DNA of 64,000 nucleotides, taken from Corynebacterium sp. ACRPO. Its GTDB lineage: Bacteria > Actinomycetota > Actinomycetes > Mycobacteriales > Mycobacteriaceae. Below are positions 50,444 to 59,991 of this stretch, in pieces. Below the pieces are notes generated by a model. That model ran no database searches. It worked only from the letters and a program-made list of their open reading frames with translations, and had not been told where the DNA came from. Numbering within the stretch: position 1 is the stretch's first letter; every line of letters begins with the position of its first letter. A program made the position numbers and the translations under genes. The stretch is taken from NCBI RefSeq assembly GCF_022347205.1, contig NZ_JAKRNE010000010.1, positions 26,095 through 90,094 of the forward strand. Direction: 5' to 3'.

Positions 50444-51010
50444 ATGGAAACTATCACTCGCACTGACAGACTCATCCTTATCCCGCTGTCCGCCGCTAAT
50501 ACCGAAGAGACCCACAAGGTCTACAGCGACGGACGTATCTGGAACCACCGCCCCAATGGGCGTTTTGCTGACATCCGCACCACGCGTGCACTCGCACAAG
50601 CATCCTCTCAGTCGTGGGACGCCCACCACTTCGGGCCTTGGGCCGCGTATATGCGCCACAACCCTTCGGAATTCGTCGGTGTCGGTGGTGCCATCTTCGT
50701 CGACGAGGCAAACTTCTGGGACATCAAATACCGCCTGCGCCCCGCCCATTGGGGTGCCGGTTTTGCCACAGAGATCACCTCAGCAGCAATCAAGTGCATC
50801 CGCCAAGTGGACCCCGACTCACCGATCACGGCCCGCGTCACGACAAACCACCCGGCGGCCATCCGGGTCATCGAAAAGCAAGGGCTCCAACAAGTATGGG
50901 AAGGGCGCCGCATAGGCACCGAGGACAACCCCGAGGAACCAGACGTACGCGTCTACTCCGACCGGGAGCTCTCCCCCGAGACGCTAGAATTCATCCAGCA
51001 ACGGCCTTAG
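50444..51010 (+). CDS. GNAT family N-acetyltransferase (RimJ/RimL-like)
   Basis: A 188-residue acetyltransferase with ITRTDRLILIPLSAANTEETHKVYSDG at the start, EFVGVGGAIF, the acetyl-CoA-binding stretch LRPAHWGAGFATEITSAAI and the C-terminal NHPAAIRVIEKQGLQQVWEGRR. The acceptor is unknown: protein N-termini or small molecules. It sits on the plus strand between scpA and scpB, overlapping the scpA end by 4 nt. Confidence 0.92.
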   Translation: METITRTDRLILIPLSAANTEETHKVYSDGRIWNHRPNGRFADIRTTRALAQASSQSWDAHHFGPWAAYMRHNPSEFVGVGGAIFVDEANFWDIKYRLRPAHWGAGFATEITSAAIKCIRQVDPDSPITARVTTNHPAAIRVIEKQGLQQVWEGRRIGTEDNPEEPDVRVYSDRELSPETLEFIQQRP

Positions 51011-51804
51011 TCCCAGTTCGCTGCGGCAACTACCGCTGGGTCAACATCCAGGCCTGTCCACGATAGGTCCAGCTGACCCAGCGCTTCTTCTTGTTGTGCA
51101 TCAACCGCCTTGGCTTTGTACAACTCCAACAGGGCCAAGAAACGCCCCACTACCTGCATAGAAACCGTACAGTCGCGGGTTAGCGCACCAAAGCTGGTCC
51201 ATTGACCTGCGCCGAGTAGCTTGAGTGTTTCCAAGATCTTGCCGGCCTGCTCTGGTACCGATACTGCTACGGCGTGCACGTGACCGGTTGCCACCTCCTC
51301 CGGCGGTTTGGGACGGAACACGCCCGCAGCTAACTCGGCAAAACTGGCCGGCGTATGGCCGAGCGAAACTGGAGGCAAAAGTTCAGCAAACTTCTCCTCG
51401 ATGGAAACCGCGCGCGGATAGCTGCGCTGCGCCTCGCGCTGCCACACGGCGAATTGGTCCGCTGCTTGCTTATAAGCCTTGTACTGCAACAGACGGGCAA
51501 AAAGAAGGTCGCGCGACTCCAGCAGTTCTAAGTCTTCAATATCGTCGACGTCACCGCGCGGCAGTAGCCGCGCCGCCTTCAAATCCAAGAGCGTAGCTGC
51601 CACTAGCAAAAAATCAGTGGTCTCATCCAGATCAGCGGACTCTCCCAGCTGGCGTGTATACGCCACGAATTCGTCCGTCACTTCTGACAGCGCAACGTCA
51701 GTCACGTCCATCTTCTTGGACTGAATGAGCTGCAATAGCAGGTCAAATGGGCCTTCAAAATTCCGCAGTGCAATGCGAAAGCCCGTAATCTCCGGCTGGG
51801 TCAC
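51007..51804 (-). CDS. scpA: Segregation and condensation protein A (kleisin)
   Basis: A 265-residue kleisin: the N-terminal SMC-neck-binding helices (FRIALRNFEGPFDLLLQLIQSKKMDVTDV) and LVAATLLDLKAARLLP, a variable middle and a C-terminal winged helix (VSMQVVGRFLALLELYKAKAVDAQQ). It follows pldP by 6 bp in one operon. Confidence 0.95.
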   Translation of the reverse strand: MTQPEITGFRIALRNFEGPFDLLLQLIQSKKMDVTDVALSEVTDEFVAYTRQLGESADLDETTDFLLVAATLLDLKAARLLPRGDVDDIEDLELLESRDLLFARLLQYKAYKQAADQFAVWQREAQRSYPRAVSIEEKFAELLPPVSLGHTPASFAELAAGVFRPKPPEEVATGHVHAVAVSVPEQAGKILETLKLLGAGQWTSFGALTRDCTVSMQVVGRFLALLELYKAKAVDAQQEEALGQLDLSWTGLDVDPAVVAAANWD

Positions 51805-51810
51805 GATACC

Positions 51811-52689
51811 TTAAACGGTCGAGCGCTCGATGACCTCTTTGGCCAAGTTCCGGTACTGCTGTGTGGCCGGGGAGTTTGGTGCCCAAGTAGTAATCGGCTC
51901 GCCGGCTACCGAAGTCTCTGGGAATCGAACGGTCCGGGTAATGACGGTGTCAAAGACCTTATCGCCAAAGTAATCCACCACTCGGGACATAACTTCCCGG
52001 GCGTGCTTGGTCCGGCGGTCAAACATGGTCACTAGGATTCCCATGACCTCGAGGTCAAAGTTAATGCGATCAGAAACCTTTTCCACGGTATCGGTCAACA
52101 GCGCCAAACCGCGCAGGGAGAAGAACTCGCACTCCATAGGGATGATCACACCCTGTGAGCAAGCCAGGGCGTTGACGGTAAGCAAGCCCAAGGAAGGCTG
52201 GCAATCAATAATGATGAAATCATAATCGCGGCGCACCGGACGCAGAGCCCGGGCAAGGGTGTGCTCGCGACCGACTTCATTGACCATCTGAATTTCTGCG
52301 GCGGAAAGGTCGATATTTGCCGGCACCAGATCCAAGCCCGGTACACCGGTGTGCTGGATAGCGGAATGAATAGAGGTGTGACTATCGAGCATCACGTCAT
52401 AAATGGTGTCCTCGATATCGTCATGCGTGAGACCAAGGCCTGCCGACAGCGCTCCCTGGGGGTCAAGGTCAACCAAGAGGACTTTACGGCCATACTCCGC
52501 CAAGCAGGCGCCCATATTGATGGTAGAGGTGGTTTTGCCGACACCACCCTTTTGGTTACACATCGAAATAATGGTGGCCGGCCCATGCTTCTCCAAGGGT
52601 GCGGGTTCCGGTAGCTCACGGATAGGACGACCGGTCAGCCCCACCTCTACGTCAGAGGCAGAAAAGAGACCCTCTTCGCTCACAGTCAC
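51811..52689 (-). CDS. pldP: ParA-like ATPase PldP
   Basis: A 292-residue Walker-type ATPase with deviant Walker A QKGGVGKTTSTIN, VDLDPQGALSAGLG and IIDCQPSLGLLT. This is the ParA paralogue next to xerD and scpAB (Rv1708-like), known as PldP in C. glutamicum, where it influences division-site choice rather than chromosome partition; no parB or parS is nearby. Start may be GTG 52689 or the second GTG at 52683, which has better spacing to AAGGAAGCAGG. Confidence 0.9.
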   Translation of the reverse strand: MTVSEEGLFSASDVEVGLTGRPIRELPEPAPLEKHGPATIISMCNQKGGVGKTTSTINMGACLAEYGRKVLLVDLDPQGALSAGLGLTHDDIEDTIYDVMLDSHTSIHSAIQHTGVPGLDLVPANIDLSAAEIQMVNEVGREHTLARALRPVRRDYDFIIIDCQPSLGLLTVNALACSQGVIIPMECEFFSLRGLALLTDTVEKVSDRINFDLEVMGILVTMFDRRTKHAREVMSRVVDYFGDKVFDTVITRTVRFPETSVAGEPITTWAPNSPATQQYRNLAKEVIERSTV

Positions 52690-52810
52690 ACCTGCTTCCT
52701 TGACGCCAAGTTCCGGACCATGACACTTGGCTTAGGGTTGATTACAACGTTGTCATTAAAGCGTACCCGCTACAGCCCAAAAGTACCGAGACTTAGTGTA
52801 TATCAAGTGT

Positions 52811-53818
52811 TTAGCGTTGACTAGAACGGCGTTTGAGGATTGCCACTAGAGCTATGAGTGCGATGAGCACCGCTGCGGCTACCCCTCCTATAATCCACCC
52901 TAGATATGAGCCGCCGTCTTCTTCTTTGGGTTCCTTTTGCTGGCGCTCATCGAGATTTTCCGCGGCGGATTGATAGTTAGGGTCCTGTAGGGTGACGATG
53001 AGTGCGGCCCCAGAACCGTCATTGCGAAGCAACTGCATGATAAAGGGATTATCAGGCGCCTCGCCCTCCGGATAGGTCAAGGTGAGGGTTCGAGAAGAGG
53101 CGTCCACGTCGCGTTTTACGCCTTGGATGATATTGCCCTCGCCGTCAAGGTAGCGCAGCGTGACGTCGTTTTCTTGCGTGTCCTTGAACTGCTGGTAAAG
53201 GTCATAGGCCTGCTTGAGGCCCATCTTCGCGGTAATAGTATTGCCTTCAATTGTGGATTCAAGGTTGACGTATTCCGCGCCTTCCAGGTTGGCTTCCCCG
53301 GCAGGCTTGCGCTCCGGCTTTTCACCTGGAACAACCGGCAAGTTGCTATTTTCTTTCGACGGCGCAGGCTTGTCATCTCCGCCCTCGGCATCTTTTCCGG
53401 CTGGAGCATTGTCACCCCCAGCCGGCTTATTCGAGCCCGGATCCGGCGCTGGAGCTGGGGCCGGTCCGCCTTCCGCGCCATCAATTTCTTCCTGAATGTC
53501 CTCCTGTGCAACCGACCCATCGGCTACTAGCGTCAGGGTCGCATTCATACCTTGGGCAGAAACAGGAACCGAGACTTGGCCGCCTTCAGCTGGGGCGGTG
53601 ATGGTAGCGGAGGTACCAGAGGCAGATACATTCCACCCGTCGCCGGAGTAGCTAGCTTCGGCCGGCACGGGCAAGCTTACAGTCGTGGTCTGACCGGCAG
53701 GAACCGAAATGGGAGCAGCAATAGCAGCTTCTACTTCCGGCGGCAGCTGCGCGTGTGCCACCGCTGGGAAAAGCAATGCGGAAGATAGCACCGCACCAGC
53801 TATACGAGTTGAAAACAT
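52811..53818 (-). CDS. Secreted, C-terminally membrane-anchored protein of unknown function
   Basis: A 335-residue surface protein: Sec signal peptide (cleavage near AHAQ, residue 23), a beta-rich domain (about 30-115), an acidic Pro/Ala/Gly-rich linker (about 118-175), a second domain (about 180-285, ESTIEGNTITAKMGLKQAYD) and one C-terminal membrane helix (about 305-327) with a basic tail KRRSSQR. The layout fits a wall-spanning anchored protein. I recognise no catalytic motif. AAAGGA precedes the ATG. Confidence 0.75.
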   Translation of the reverse strand: MFSTRIAGAVLSSALLFPAVAHAQLPPEVEAAIAAPISVPAGQTTTVSLPVPAEASYSGDGWNVSASGTSATITAPAEGGQVSVPVSAQGMNATLTLVADGSVAQEDIQEEIDGAEGGPAPAPAPDPGSNKPAGGDNAPAGKDAEGGDDKPAPSKENSNLPVVPGEKPERKPAGEANLEGAEYVNLESTIEGNTITAKMGLKQAYDLYQQFKDTQENDVTLRYLDGEGNIIQGVKRDVDASSRTLTLTYPEGEAPDNPFIMQLLRNDGSGAALIVTLQDPNYQSAAENLDERQQKEPKEEDGGSYLGWIIGGVAAAVLIALIALVAILKRRSSQR

Positions 53819-53830
53819 AGTGGTCCTTTC

Positions 53831-54721
53831 TTAAGCACGAGGATGAGCAGTGCGCCAAACCTCGCGCAAGGAATCGGCAGTGACGTGAGTATATATTTGC
53901 GTTGTCGTCACCGAGGAATGTCCCAGCAATTCTTGCACGGTGCGCACATCAGCGCCGCCTTCAAGCAGGTGCGTCGCAAAAGAATGCCGCATGGTATGCG
54001 GAGAAATGGACTTCCCCACTTGCGCCCGCTGCGCTGCCGTCTTCAACACAGTCCATGCACTTTGCCGCGATAAAGCCCCACCGCGGGTATTGAGAAACAG
54101 CGCCGGCGTCTTACCTTTGCTCAGCGCTGGACGAGCTCGCACCAAGTAGGCATCGAGAGCCTGGCGGGCATGCGAGCCCACTGGCACAACCCGCTCTTTG
54201 TCTCCCTTGCCCCGCAGGCGTATTACCTCCTGCGCGGAGGAAACGTCATCAACGGTAAGGGAGATAATTTCTGAGATGCGCGCGCCGGTGCCATAGAGCA
54301 TCTCCAGCAGGGCACGGTCGCGCACATCTACTGGGGTCTCAGTAGGGGTCGCTTCAATGAGAGCGGTGACCTCGTCAACCGATAATGTCTCAGGCAAATG
54401 CTGCCCAGTTGACGGAGGGGTTACCTCAACCGCGACATCGACGTCCACTACGCCTTCTGACACGGCAAATTTATGCAGTCCGCGAGCAACGATGAGCGCT
54501 CGGTTGGCTGAGGACACCGCCATGTGTGAGCGCAGGTCTTTGAGATAAGCCTCCACCATCGGTCGTGTCACCAACCGCAGATCATCTACCCCGTTATCCC
54601 TCAGCCAGGCAAGGTAGCGGCGGACATCGCGGCGATAGTTGCTCAACGTATTGGCAGAAACGCCGCGCTCGACTGCTAGATGATCAAGCCACGTCTGCGC
54701 TATGTTTTCGAGCGCACTCAC
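53831..54721 (-). CDS. xerD: Site-specific tyrosine recombinase XerD
   Basis: A 296-residue recombinase that resolves chromosome dimers at dif together with XerC. The N-terminal SAM-like domain (about 1-90) is followed by the catalytic core with Arg in [24 protein letters not shown] (His-x-x-Arg) and Tyr in [11 protein letters not shown] 54721 overlaps the NUDIX stop (GTGA), so the two are coupled. Confidence 0.95.
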   Translation of the reverse strand: MSALENIAQTWLDHLAVERGVSANTLSNYRRDVRRYLAWLRDNGVDDLRLVTRPMVEAYLKDLRSHMAVSSANRALIVARGLHKFAVSEGVVDVDVAVEVTPPSTGQHLPETLSVDEVTALIEATPTETPVDVRDRALLEMLYGTGARISEIISLTVDDVSSAQEVIRLRGKGDKERVVPVGSHARQALDAYLVRARPALSKGKTPALFLNTRGGALSRQSAWTVLKTAAQRAQVGKSISPHTMRHSFATHLLEGGADVRTVQELLGHSSVTTTQIYTHVTADSLREVWRTAHPRA

Positions 54722-55356
54722 AGCTGCTTTAGGTCCGCGCCCGTGCGGCGGGAGCTCATCGAGGTCGGTCGAAGGTCGAACGGCTCCTCCACGCTGCGGG
54801 TTCTCTTGCCGCCACGCAGCACCGCGTAGGCCGCCAAGATACCGCTGCAGGCGATGGAATTGACGATGTCACCGCGCAGTACCTTGTCAACGGCCTCATC
54901 GAGGCCCACCCAGGCGACTTCCATATCGGCTTCTTCGTCACCGGTAGCCTCCATACGGGGGACGTCGGAAAGCTCCGAGGCAAGAAATACGCGAACCGCC
55001 TCTTCGCAGAAACCCGGCGAAGTCACAAGGTCCGTCAACACGGACCACGTCTGCGCGCTTAGGCCAGCCTCCTCCTGCAGTTCACGCTGGGCGCCCGTCA
55101 GCTCATCCTCACCGCGAACGTCGAGCAATCCCGCCGGCAGTTCCCACAGGCGTTTTCCCACGCTGTGGCGGTACTGATACACCATCGCAATACGCTCGTC
55201 TGAGTCCACTGCCACGACGGCCACTGCACCTAGGTGCTCGACTACTTCCCGGGAGGCAGAAACGCCACCGGGCATGACTACCTCGTCGCGGCGCAGGGCA
55301 ATAATGGGGGCTTCGACAAGCAGCTGCGAATCGAGCACCTTGAAATCATGCGCCAT
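54718..55356 (-). CDS. NUDIX hydrolase, ADP-ribose pyrophosphatase type
   Basis: A 212-residue enzyme with the Nudix box starting [19 protein letters not shown] and ending EEAGL (about 76-100), preceded by [14 protein letters not shown]. It belongs to the ADP-ribose pyrophosphatase clade (Rv1700-like). It follows steB by only 3 bp, with GGAATAG upstream, and is coupled to xerD. Confidence 0.92.
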   Translation of the reverse strand: MAHDFKVLDSQLLVEAPIIALRRDEVVMPGGVSASREVVEHLGAVAVVAVDSDERIAMVYQYRHSVGKRLWELPAGLLDVRGEDELTGAQRELQEEAGLSAQTWSVLTDLVTSPGFCEEAVRVFLASELSDVPRMEATGDEEADMEVAWVGLDEAVDKVLRGDIVNSIACSGILAAYAVLRGGKRTRSVEEPFDLRPTSMSSRRTGADLKQL

Positions 55357-55359
55357 GGG

Positions 55360-56262
55360 CTATTCCTTTCCCGGCAAGGCGGAGTCTGCAGTATCGGTGG
55401 CGCCATAGTCACCTTGGCCACCATCAAGTTGTTCCTGGGTGGCCAGAATGACCGCAATGCGCTCCACTGCCCGTTCGGTGCTATCGACTGTAGACAGCTC
55501 CGCGTCCTGATCCCGCACCTGGGCTAGCGCCTTATCATCCTGGGTCTGCTTGGTGCGCCCGCTCAACACCACGGACCCATTGACATCAACTAAACCGGTG
55601 GCAAATTCTGCCAGCGCGCTGGACGGGTAGCCTCGCAGGCCATTGCCAGAGACCACGATGATGGCCTGGGCAGGCACGATGGTGCCGTCCTCGTAATCAA
55701 TAAAGCCCTCGTCGCGCAGCTTCTGGAGCACGTCTGCACGCTCTTCTACTGAGGCCAACGGCTTCGTGCTCTCAGGATCCAAAGACAGCGCAGTGCCTAG
55801 CACCTCACCCCCAAGGGCTCCGGCCGAATCCAAGTCCTTGATATCTGCCTTCTTAGGCGCAGTATCTTTCAAGATGGGAAGCAGCTTGTCCTTAGTTTCG
55901 GGGCGCAAGAAGTCCTTGGTCAGCTTAATCTCGCCGGCCTCCGTGGCATCGGAAGACTCCAAGAGCTTCCGAATCGCGTCCACGTCTCCGCCATTGGCGT
56001 CATCGGTGGTCACGATGAGTACTGGGCGCTGCGACAATGTCCCGTCAACCATTTCCGCACCAGAATCGGCCACGATCTTGTCGCTAGCCTCATTCTGGGT
56101 CTGCAGAATCTTATTGTCTTGGACCACCTTGCGGTGCTCCTCGCGGATGGGATCGTCGTCCGCCATGCTGGTGGTCAAGTTCGGCGCAATCACTAGGGCG
56201 CCCAAGGCTACGCCAACCGCGGCGCCGAAGCCCAAGCCTGCTACAAGCTCAGTCTTTGCCAT
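55360..56262 (-). CDS. steB: SteB / MctB-like envelope protein (copper transporter family)
   Basis: A 300-residue protein with one N-terminal membrane helix (about 7-29, LGFGAAVGVALGALVIAP) and a large periplasmic part with a coiled-coil start (about 35-60) and conserved blocks (RPVLIVTTDDANGGD, ALSLDPESTKPL, VSGNGLRGYPSSALAEFA). The M. tuberculosis homologue MctB lowers copper; in C. glutamicum SteB works with SteA in septal wall cleavage. The adjacent steA favours the cell-separation role. Confidence 0.88.
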   Translation of the reverse strand: MAKTELVAGLGFGAAVGVALGALVIAPNLTTSMADDDPIREEHRKVVQDNKILQTQNEASDKIVADSGAEMVDGTLSQRPVLIVTTDDANGGDVDAIRKLLESSDATEAGEIKLTKDFLRPETKDKLLPILKDTAPKKADIKDLDSAGALGGEVLGTALSLDPESTKPLASVEERADVLQKLRDEGFIDYEDGTIVPAQAIIVVSGNGLRGYPSSALAEFATGLVDVNGSVVLSGRTKQTQDDKALAQVRDQDAELSTVDSTERAVERIAVILATQEQLDGGQGDYGATDTADSALPGKE

Positions 56263-56265
56263 GCC

Positions 56266-57417
56266 CTATGCGCCCCCAAAGAGGCTGGACCAGGTTTCGC
56301 TAAGGTTGCTAGCAAAGTCCTGGCTGCCGCCAAAGCCGACGATGAGGATGACCGCCGCAATGGCAACCAAGATTCCCAGCACTGCCCACAGCCAGCCGAG
56401 GTTGGAGGAAGGCGCACTGTAGAGATTGATTACCGCATCAGCGTCAACCACCTTGGTACCGGCCTTGAGGCGGGACAGCACGGCCGAGGGGTTGGTGCGG
56501 TCAGCAAAGATATCATCGAGGTCTACCCCACCGCCGGCCTGCACGATGAGATCCGCGCCGTGGTAATCAGCAAAGAGTAGGCCCAGGTCGGTACCTGAGT
56601 GTGTTGCTGCGGGGAAGGTCATCGCGCCGATGCCGAGGTCCTGGATGCGGTCGAGGCCTTCTACCTCCCCTTCCGGGTCCGCAGGAACGATTACGCGGGC
56701 ACCGCAACGCAGAGCTTCATCACTCACGCCATTGGGATCCCCAATAATGAAATCTGGCTTATATCCTTGGGCCAGCAAGGAATCTGCCGCCGATCCCACT
56801 GCGATCAGCAGCGGCTCATACTCGCGGATAAAGTTGCGCAGCTGCTTGAGCTGTTCGCGGTGCCTATCGGTAGGCGAAAAGAGGACAACCTTGCGGCCGG
56901 CGATTTCGGAGCCGGAGGCGGGGACGCCGAGGCCGTCGATAAGCAGTGGGCCTTCCGAGTTAATAAAATCGATGGAATTGCCAAAGAAGGATTCCATGTG
57001 GTCGATCAGCGCGCCCTGCGCCGCAGTGAAGTTCTTTTCTGCTCGCTCGCGGGTTACCACGCGGCCGGTGCCGAGCGCTTTATCGCCGCTAAAGACCGTG
57101 CCGTCTTCCCCGATGCGCGCCTTTTTGCCCTCTTTGAACTCGGAAACAAAGGACTGCCCCACGCCTTCAAGGAGGGTAATGTCGGCGTCAAGCAACATGT
57201 GCGGGCCATAATTTGGGACAGTGCCGGTAGAAAATTCCGCCACGTTAATGACGGCGGAGGGCTTAAGGTCTACGAGAGTTTGAGCCTCGTGGCGAGAGAT
57301 ATTGGCCGCATCAATTACGGCGACATCGCCTTCACTAAACTTTTTCATCCCCTTAGCGCCTGGAGTGCAATCGCGCAGTGCACCAGGCTGCTCGGGGTTA
57401 CGGGAAAACAGAGCCAT
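56266..57417 (-). CDS. steA: SteA, cell-separation membrane protein with thiamin-pyrophosphokinase-like domain
   Basis: A 383-residue protein with a cytosolic domain resembling thiamin pyrophosphokinase (GDVAVIDAANISRHEA, LLAQGYKPDFIIGDPNGVSDEAL, AATHSGTDLGLL) and one membrane helix near the C-terminus (about 340-362). In C. glutamicum SteA helps activate the peptidoglycan hydrolase RipA at the septum. ATG 57417 is used; a longer frame runs into the recN end. steB follows 3 bp later. Confidence 0.9.
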   Translation of the reverse strand: MALFSRNPEQPGALRDCTPGAKGMKKFSEGDVAVIDAANISRHEAQTLVDLKPSAVINVAEFSTGTVPNYGPHMLLDADITLLEGVGQSFVSEFKEGKKARIGEDGTVFSGDKALGTGRVVTRERAEKNFTAAQGALIDHMESFFGNSIDFINSEGPLLIDGLGVPASGSEIAGRKVVLFSPTDRHREQLKQLRNFIREYEPLLIAVGSAADSLLAQGYKPDFIIGDPNGVSDEALRCGARVIVPADPEGEVEGLDRIQDLGIGAMTFPAATHSGTDLGLLFADYHGADLIVQAGGGVDLDDIFADRTNPSAVLSRLKAGTKVVDADAVINLYSAPSSNLGWLWAVLGILVAIAAVILIVGFGGSQDFASNLSETWSSLFGGA

Positions 57418-57436
57418 GGACCCTATTGTGGCGTGA

Positions 57437-59107
57437 TTATGGTTTCGAGTGGGCGAGGCGCGCGGAAGCTTCTTCCTGTGCGCGGTCAAAAAGCTCCTGC
57501 GCGTGCGCTCGGCCGGTCTCGGTATCGTCCAACCCCGCCAGCATGCGGGCCAACTCCTCCACGCGTTCCTCCTGTGATAGCTCGGCCACGCCAGAGGTAA
57601 ATTTCTCCTTCGATACATGCAGGTGCGCATCCGCGTACGCTGCGACCTGTGGCAGGTGCGTTACCACAATCACTTGGTTATGCACCGCCAAGCGCGCCAG
57701 GCGGCGGCCGATCTCTACCGCTGCGCGCCCGCCCACACCGGCATCTACCTCATCGAAGACTAAGGTGGCGCCGTCCTCGTCTGCCAGCACGACCTCCAAG
57801 GCCAGCATGACACGGGAAAGCTCGCCGCCCGAGGCGGCAGAGGCAATCGGCTTACCATTCAACTGCAGCTCGGCCGCGTCTGCACCGGACTTAGAATATT
57901 TCGCCTGCGTAAGCTCGACCGTCAAGGTCGAATTTGGCATGGCCAAGCCGTGGAGCTCCTGCGTTACCTGCTCCCCCAAAGCTTTCGCCGCTTTCCGACG
58001 CCCCCTTGTCAGCTCCCCTGCCCGCTCAATCATCACCGATTCAGCGTCTTTGACCTGCTTTTTCAGCTCCTCCAGGGCTTCAGTAGAGGTATCCATAGAC
58101 TCGAGCTTTGCCGCCGCCTCATTGCGCCAGGCCACGACGCCATCAATATCCCCTGCGTACTTCCTGGTCAACGTGCGCAATTCCTGCTGCCGCTGGAGGG
58201 ACTTTTCCAATAGGTGTGGATCCGCCGGCAGCCCCGCCAGATATCCACCGAGCTCGCCGGAGATATCGCCCAGTTGCGACGAGATCTCGCTGAGCCGTTC
58301 GCCCAAGGCTGCCAGCTCTTTATCGGTGGAACCCGCCAATGCCGAAACCGCCCGGCCCAGCAAGGCCGAGGCAGCCTCCTCCAGCTCCTCGGTGCCGTCG
58401 ATGGCAGCCAGCGCAACTTCCGCGGACTCTCGCAGCCCATCGACGTCTTGCAGCTTGCGAACCAACTGCACCAGTTCTTCATCCTCGCCGGGTTCTGGGG
58501 AGATGCCATCGATCTCATCGACGGCGAATTGCAGACGGTCAACTTCCTGCGCCAGCTCGCGGCGCTGCTCCGTGCGCCGCTTATAGTCCTTCGCTAGGCT
58601 GCGCCACTCTTTAAAGGCCTCGGTATAGCGCTCCCGCACACGGGCCAATTTCGGATCCGCACGGTCTACCGCACCCAGTTGCTCCTCGGGCGCAAGCAAA
58701 CGCAGCTGATCATTTTGCCCATGCACCGTAATGAGCTCGCGCGCGAACTCGCCCAAGGTTGCAGCCGGTACCGCCCGGCCGCCTAAATAGGCCCGCGATC
58801 TTCCCGCGGCAGAGACTGTGCGTGAAACGATATACTCGCCATTTTCGTCGGGCTCTCCGCCTACCGAATCCACCAGCTCACGGATCGAGTCCTTTGCAGA
58901 GGAAAAATGTCCCTCCACTGCAGCCTTTTTCGCGCCATCGCGCACCCGGGAGGCGTCCGCGCGACCACCGGCTAAGAGCCTTAAACCAGTAACCACCATG
59001 GTCTTACCCGCACCGGTTTCACCGGTAAGCACGGTAAGGCCCGCGGATAGTTCCGCGGAGCTCTGGCTAATAACGCCCAGATCATTGATGGAAATATCGA
59101 CGAGCAC
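57437..59107 (-). CDS. recN: DNA repair protein RecN
   Basis: A 556-residue SMC-like ATPase for double-strand-break repair: Walker A GETGAGKTM (about 31-39), two long coiled-coil arms (about 150-360) and C-terminal signature/Walker B region (SGGELSRVMLALEVVL, VFDEVDAGVGGRAA, THLPQVAAYAD). GTG 59107 shares a base with the nadK stop (TAGTG) and has GAAGGAG upstream. Confidence 0.95.
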   Translation of the reverse strand: MLVDISINDLGVISQSSAELSAGLTVLTGETGAGKTMVVTGLRLLAGGRADASRVRDGAKKAAVEGHFSSAKDSIRELVDSVGGEPDENGEYIVSRTVSAAGRSRAYLGGRAVPAATLGEFARELITVHGQNDQLRLLAPEEQLGAVDRADPKLARVRERYTEAFKEWRSLAKDYKRRTEQRRELAQEVDRLQFAVDEIDGISPEPGEDEELVQLVRKLQDVDGLRESAEVALAAIDGTEELEEAASALLGRAVSALAGSTDKELAALGERLSEISSQLGDISGELGGYLAGLPADPHLLEKSLQRQQELRTLTRKYAGDIDGVVAWRNEAAAKLESMDTSTEALEELKKQVKDAESVMIERAGELTRGRRKAAKALGEQVTQELHGLAMPNSTLTVELTQAKYSKSGADAAELQLNGKPIASAASGGELSRVMLALEVVLADEDGATLVFDEVDAGVGGRAAVEIGRRLARLAVHNQVIVVTHLPQVAAYADAHLHVSKEKFTSGVAELSQEERVEELARMLAGLDDTETGRAHAQELFDRAQEEASARLAHSKP

Positions 59108-59991
59108 TATTTCTCCTTCGGCCCGCGCCACCCTTCCACGGGCAGGCGCAGCTTCGAGACTAAACGGTCAGTAAAAGGTTGGTCATCCAAGCGTACCCAC
59201 CGCACCGGACGCTCGCCTCGCACTACTTCCACTCGTGCCCCTGGTGGCATCGCAAATTCGCGGAAGCCGTCTAATATCACGGTGGCTGGAGTCGTGCGCA
59301 TCGTCGATTCGACGGCCACTAAAGAATTGGGCGATACAACCAATGGCTTGGTAAACAGCGCATGCGCATTATTAGGTACCACCAAAATTGCATCCAGAGA
59401 GGGCCACAACACAGGACCACCTGCGGAAAACGCATAGGCGGTGGAGCCGGTAGGCGTGGAAATCAGCACGCCATCGCAGCCAAAGGACGACACCGGCCGG
59501 CGGTCAACTTCCAAGATTGCATCCAGGACGCCGGAGCGGTTTTGGTTTTCTACCGAAGCCTCGTTCAAAGCCCAGCTGCGGCTAAGAAGGGTTCCTTCCT
59601 CATCAAAGATGGACACATCAATGGTGAGGCGGTCTTCAATGCGGTAGCGCTTTTCAATGACCCGCACCAAGGCCTGGTCGAGGGATTCAACCTCCCACTC
59701 GGCCAGAAATCCCACGTGTCCTAGGTTGATGCCCAGCACTGGAATATCTACGGCCCGCGCCATGTCGGCGGCACGGAGGAAGGTTCCATCGCCGCCTAAA
59801 ACCAACACCAATTCGCACCCTGCGGCCGCATCTTCAGTGTGGGGTACATGCTTTAATCCCGGCAGTACCTTTTCGTCCGCGCACACTCGAACAGTAATTC
59901 CCGCACCTTGCAAAAGCTCCGCTGCACGCGACGTCGCCTCCAGGTTCTGCTGGCGGTTGGCATGAGGTACCAACAGGATCTCACGTGTCAT
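59107..59991 (-). CDS. nadK: NAD kinase
   Basis: A 294-residue enzyme making NADP from NAD. GGDGT motif in LVLGGDGTFLRAAD (about 64-78), HVGFLAEWE, NEASVENQNRSGV and the C-terminal substrate loop STPTGSTAYAFSAGGPVL. The ATG overlaps the tlyA stop (ATGA), and the 3' end overlaps recN, in the conserved tlyA-nadK-recN order. Confidence 0.96.
   Translation of the reverse strand: MTREILLVPHANRQQNLEATSRAAELLQGAGITVRVCADEKVLPGLKHVPHTEDAAAGCELVLVLGGDGTFLRAADMARAVDIPVLGINLGHVGFLAEWEVESLDQALVRVIEKRYRIEDRLTIDVSIFDEEGTLLSRSWALNEASVENQNRSGVLDAILEVDRRPVSSFGCDGVLISTPTGSTAYAFSAGGPVLWPSLDAILVVPNNAHALFTKPLVVSPNSLVAVESTMRTTPATVILDGFREFAMPPGARVEVVRGERPVRWVRLDDQPFTDRLVSKLRLPVEGWRGPKEK

Noticed and set aside
52690..52810. 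Possible parS-like site or small gene upstream of pldP
   Set aside because: The region shows a TGACAACGTTGT-like short symmetry only; no parS consensus and no open frame of note.
56599..57600. A 333-codon plus-strand frame
   Set aside because: Shadow of steA on the opposite strand.
57378..58586. A 402-codon plus-strand frame
   Set aside because: Shadow of recN; its Ser/Ala/Arg-rich composition is typical of antisense frames in GC-rich coding DNA.
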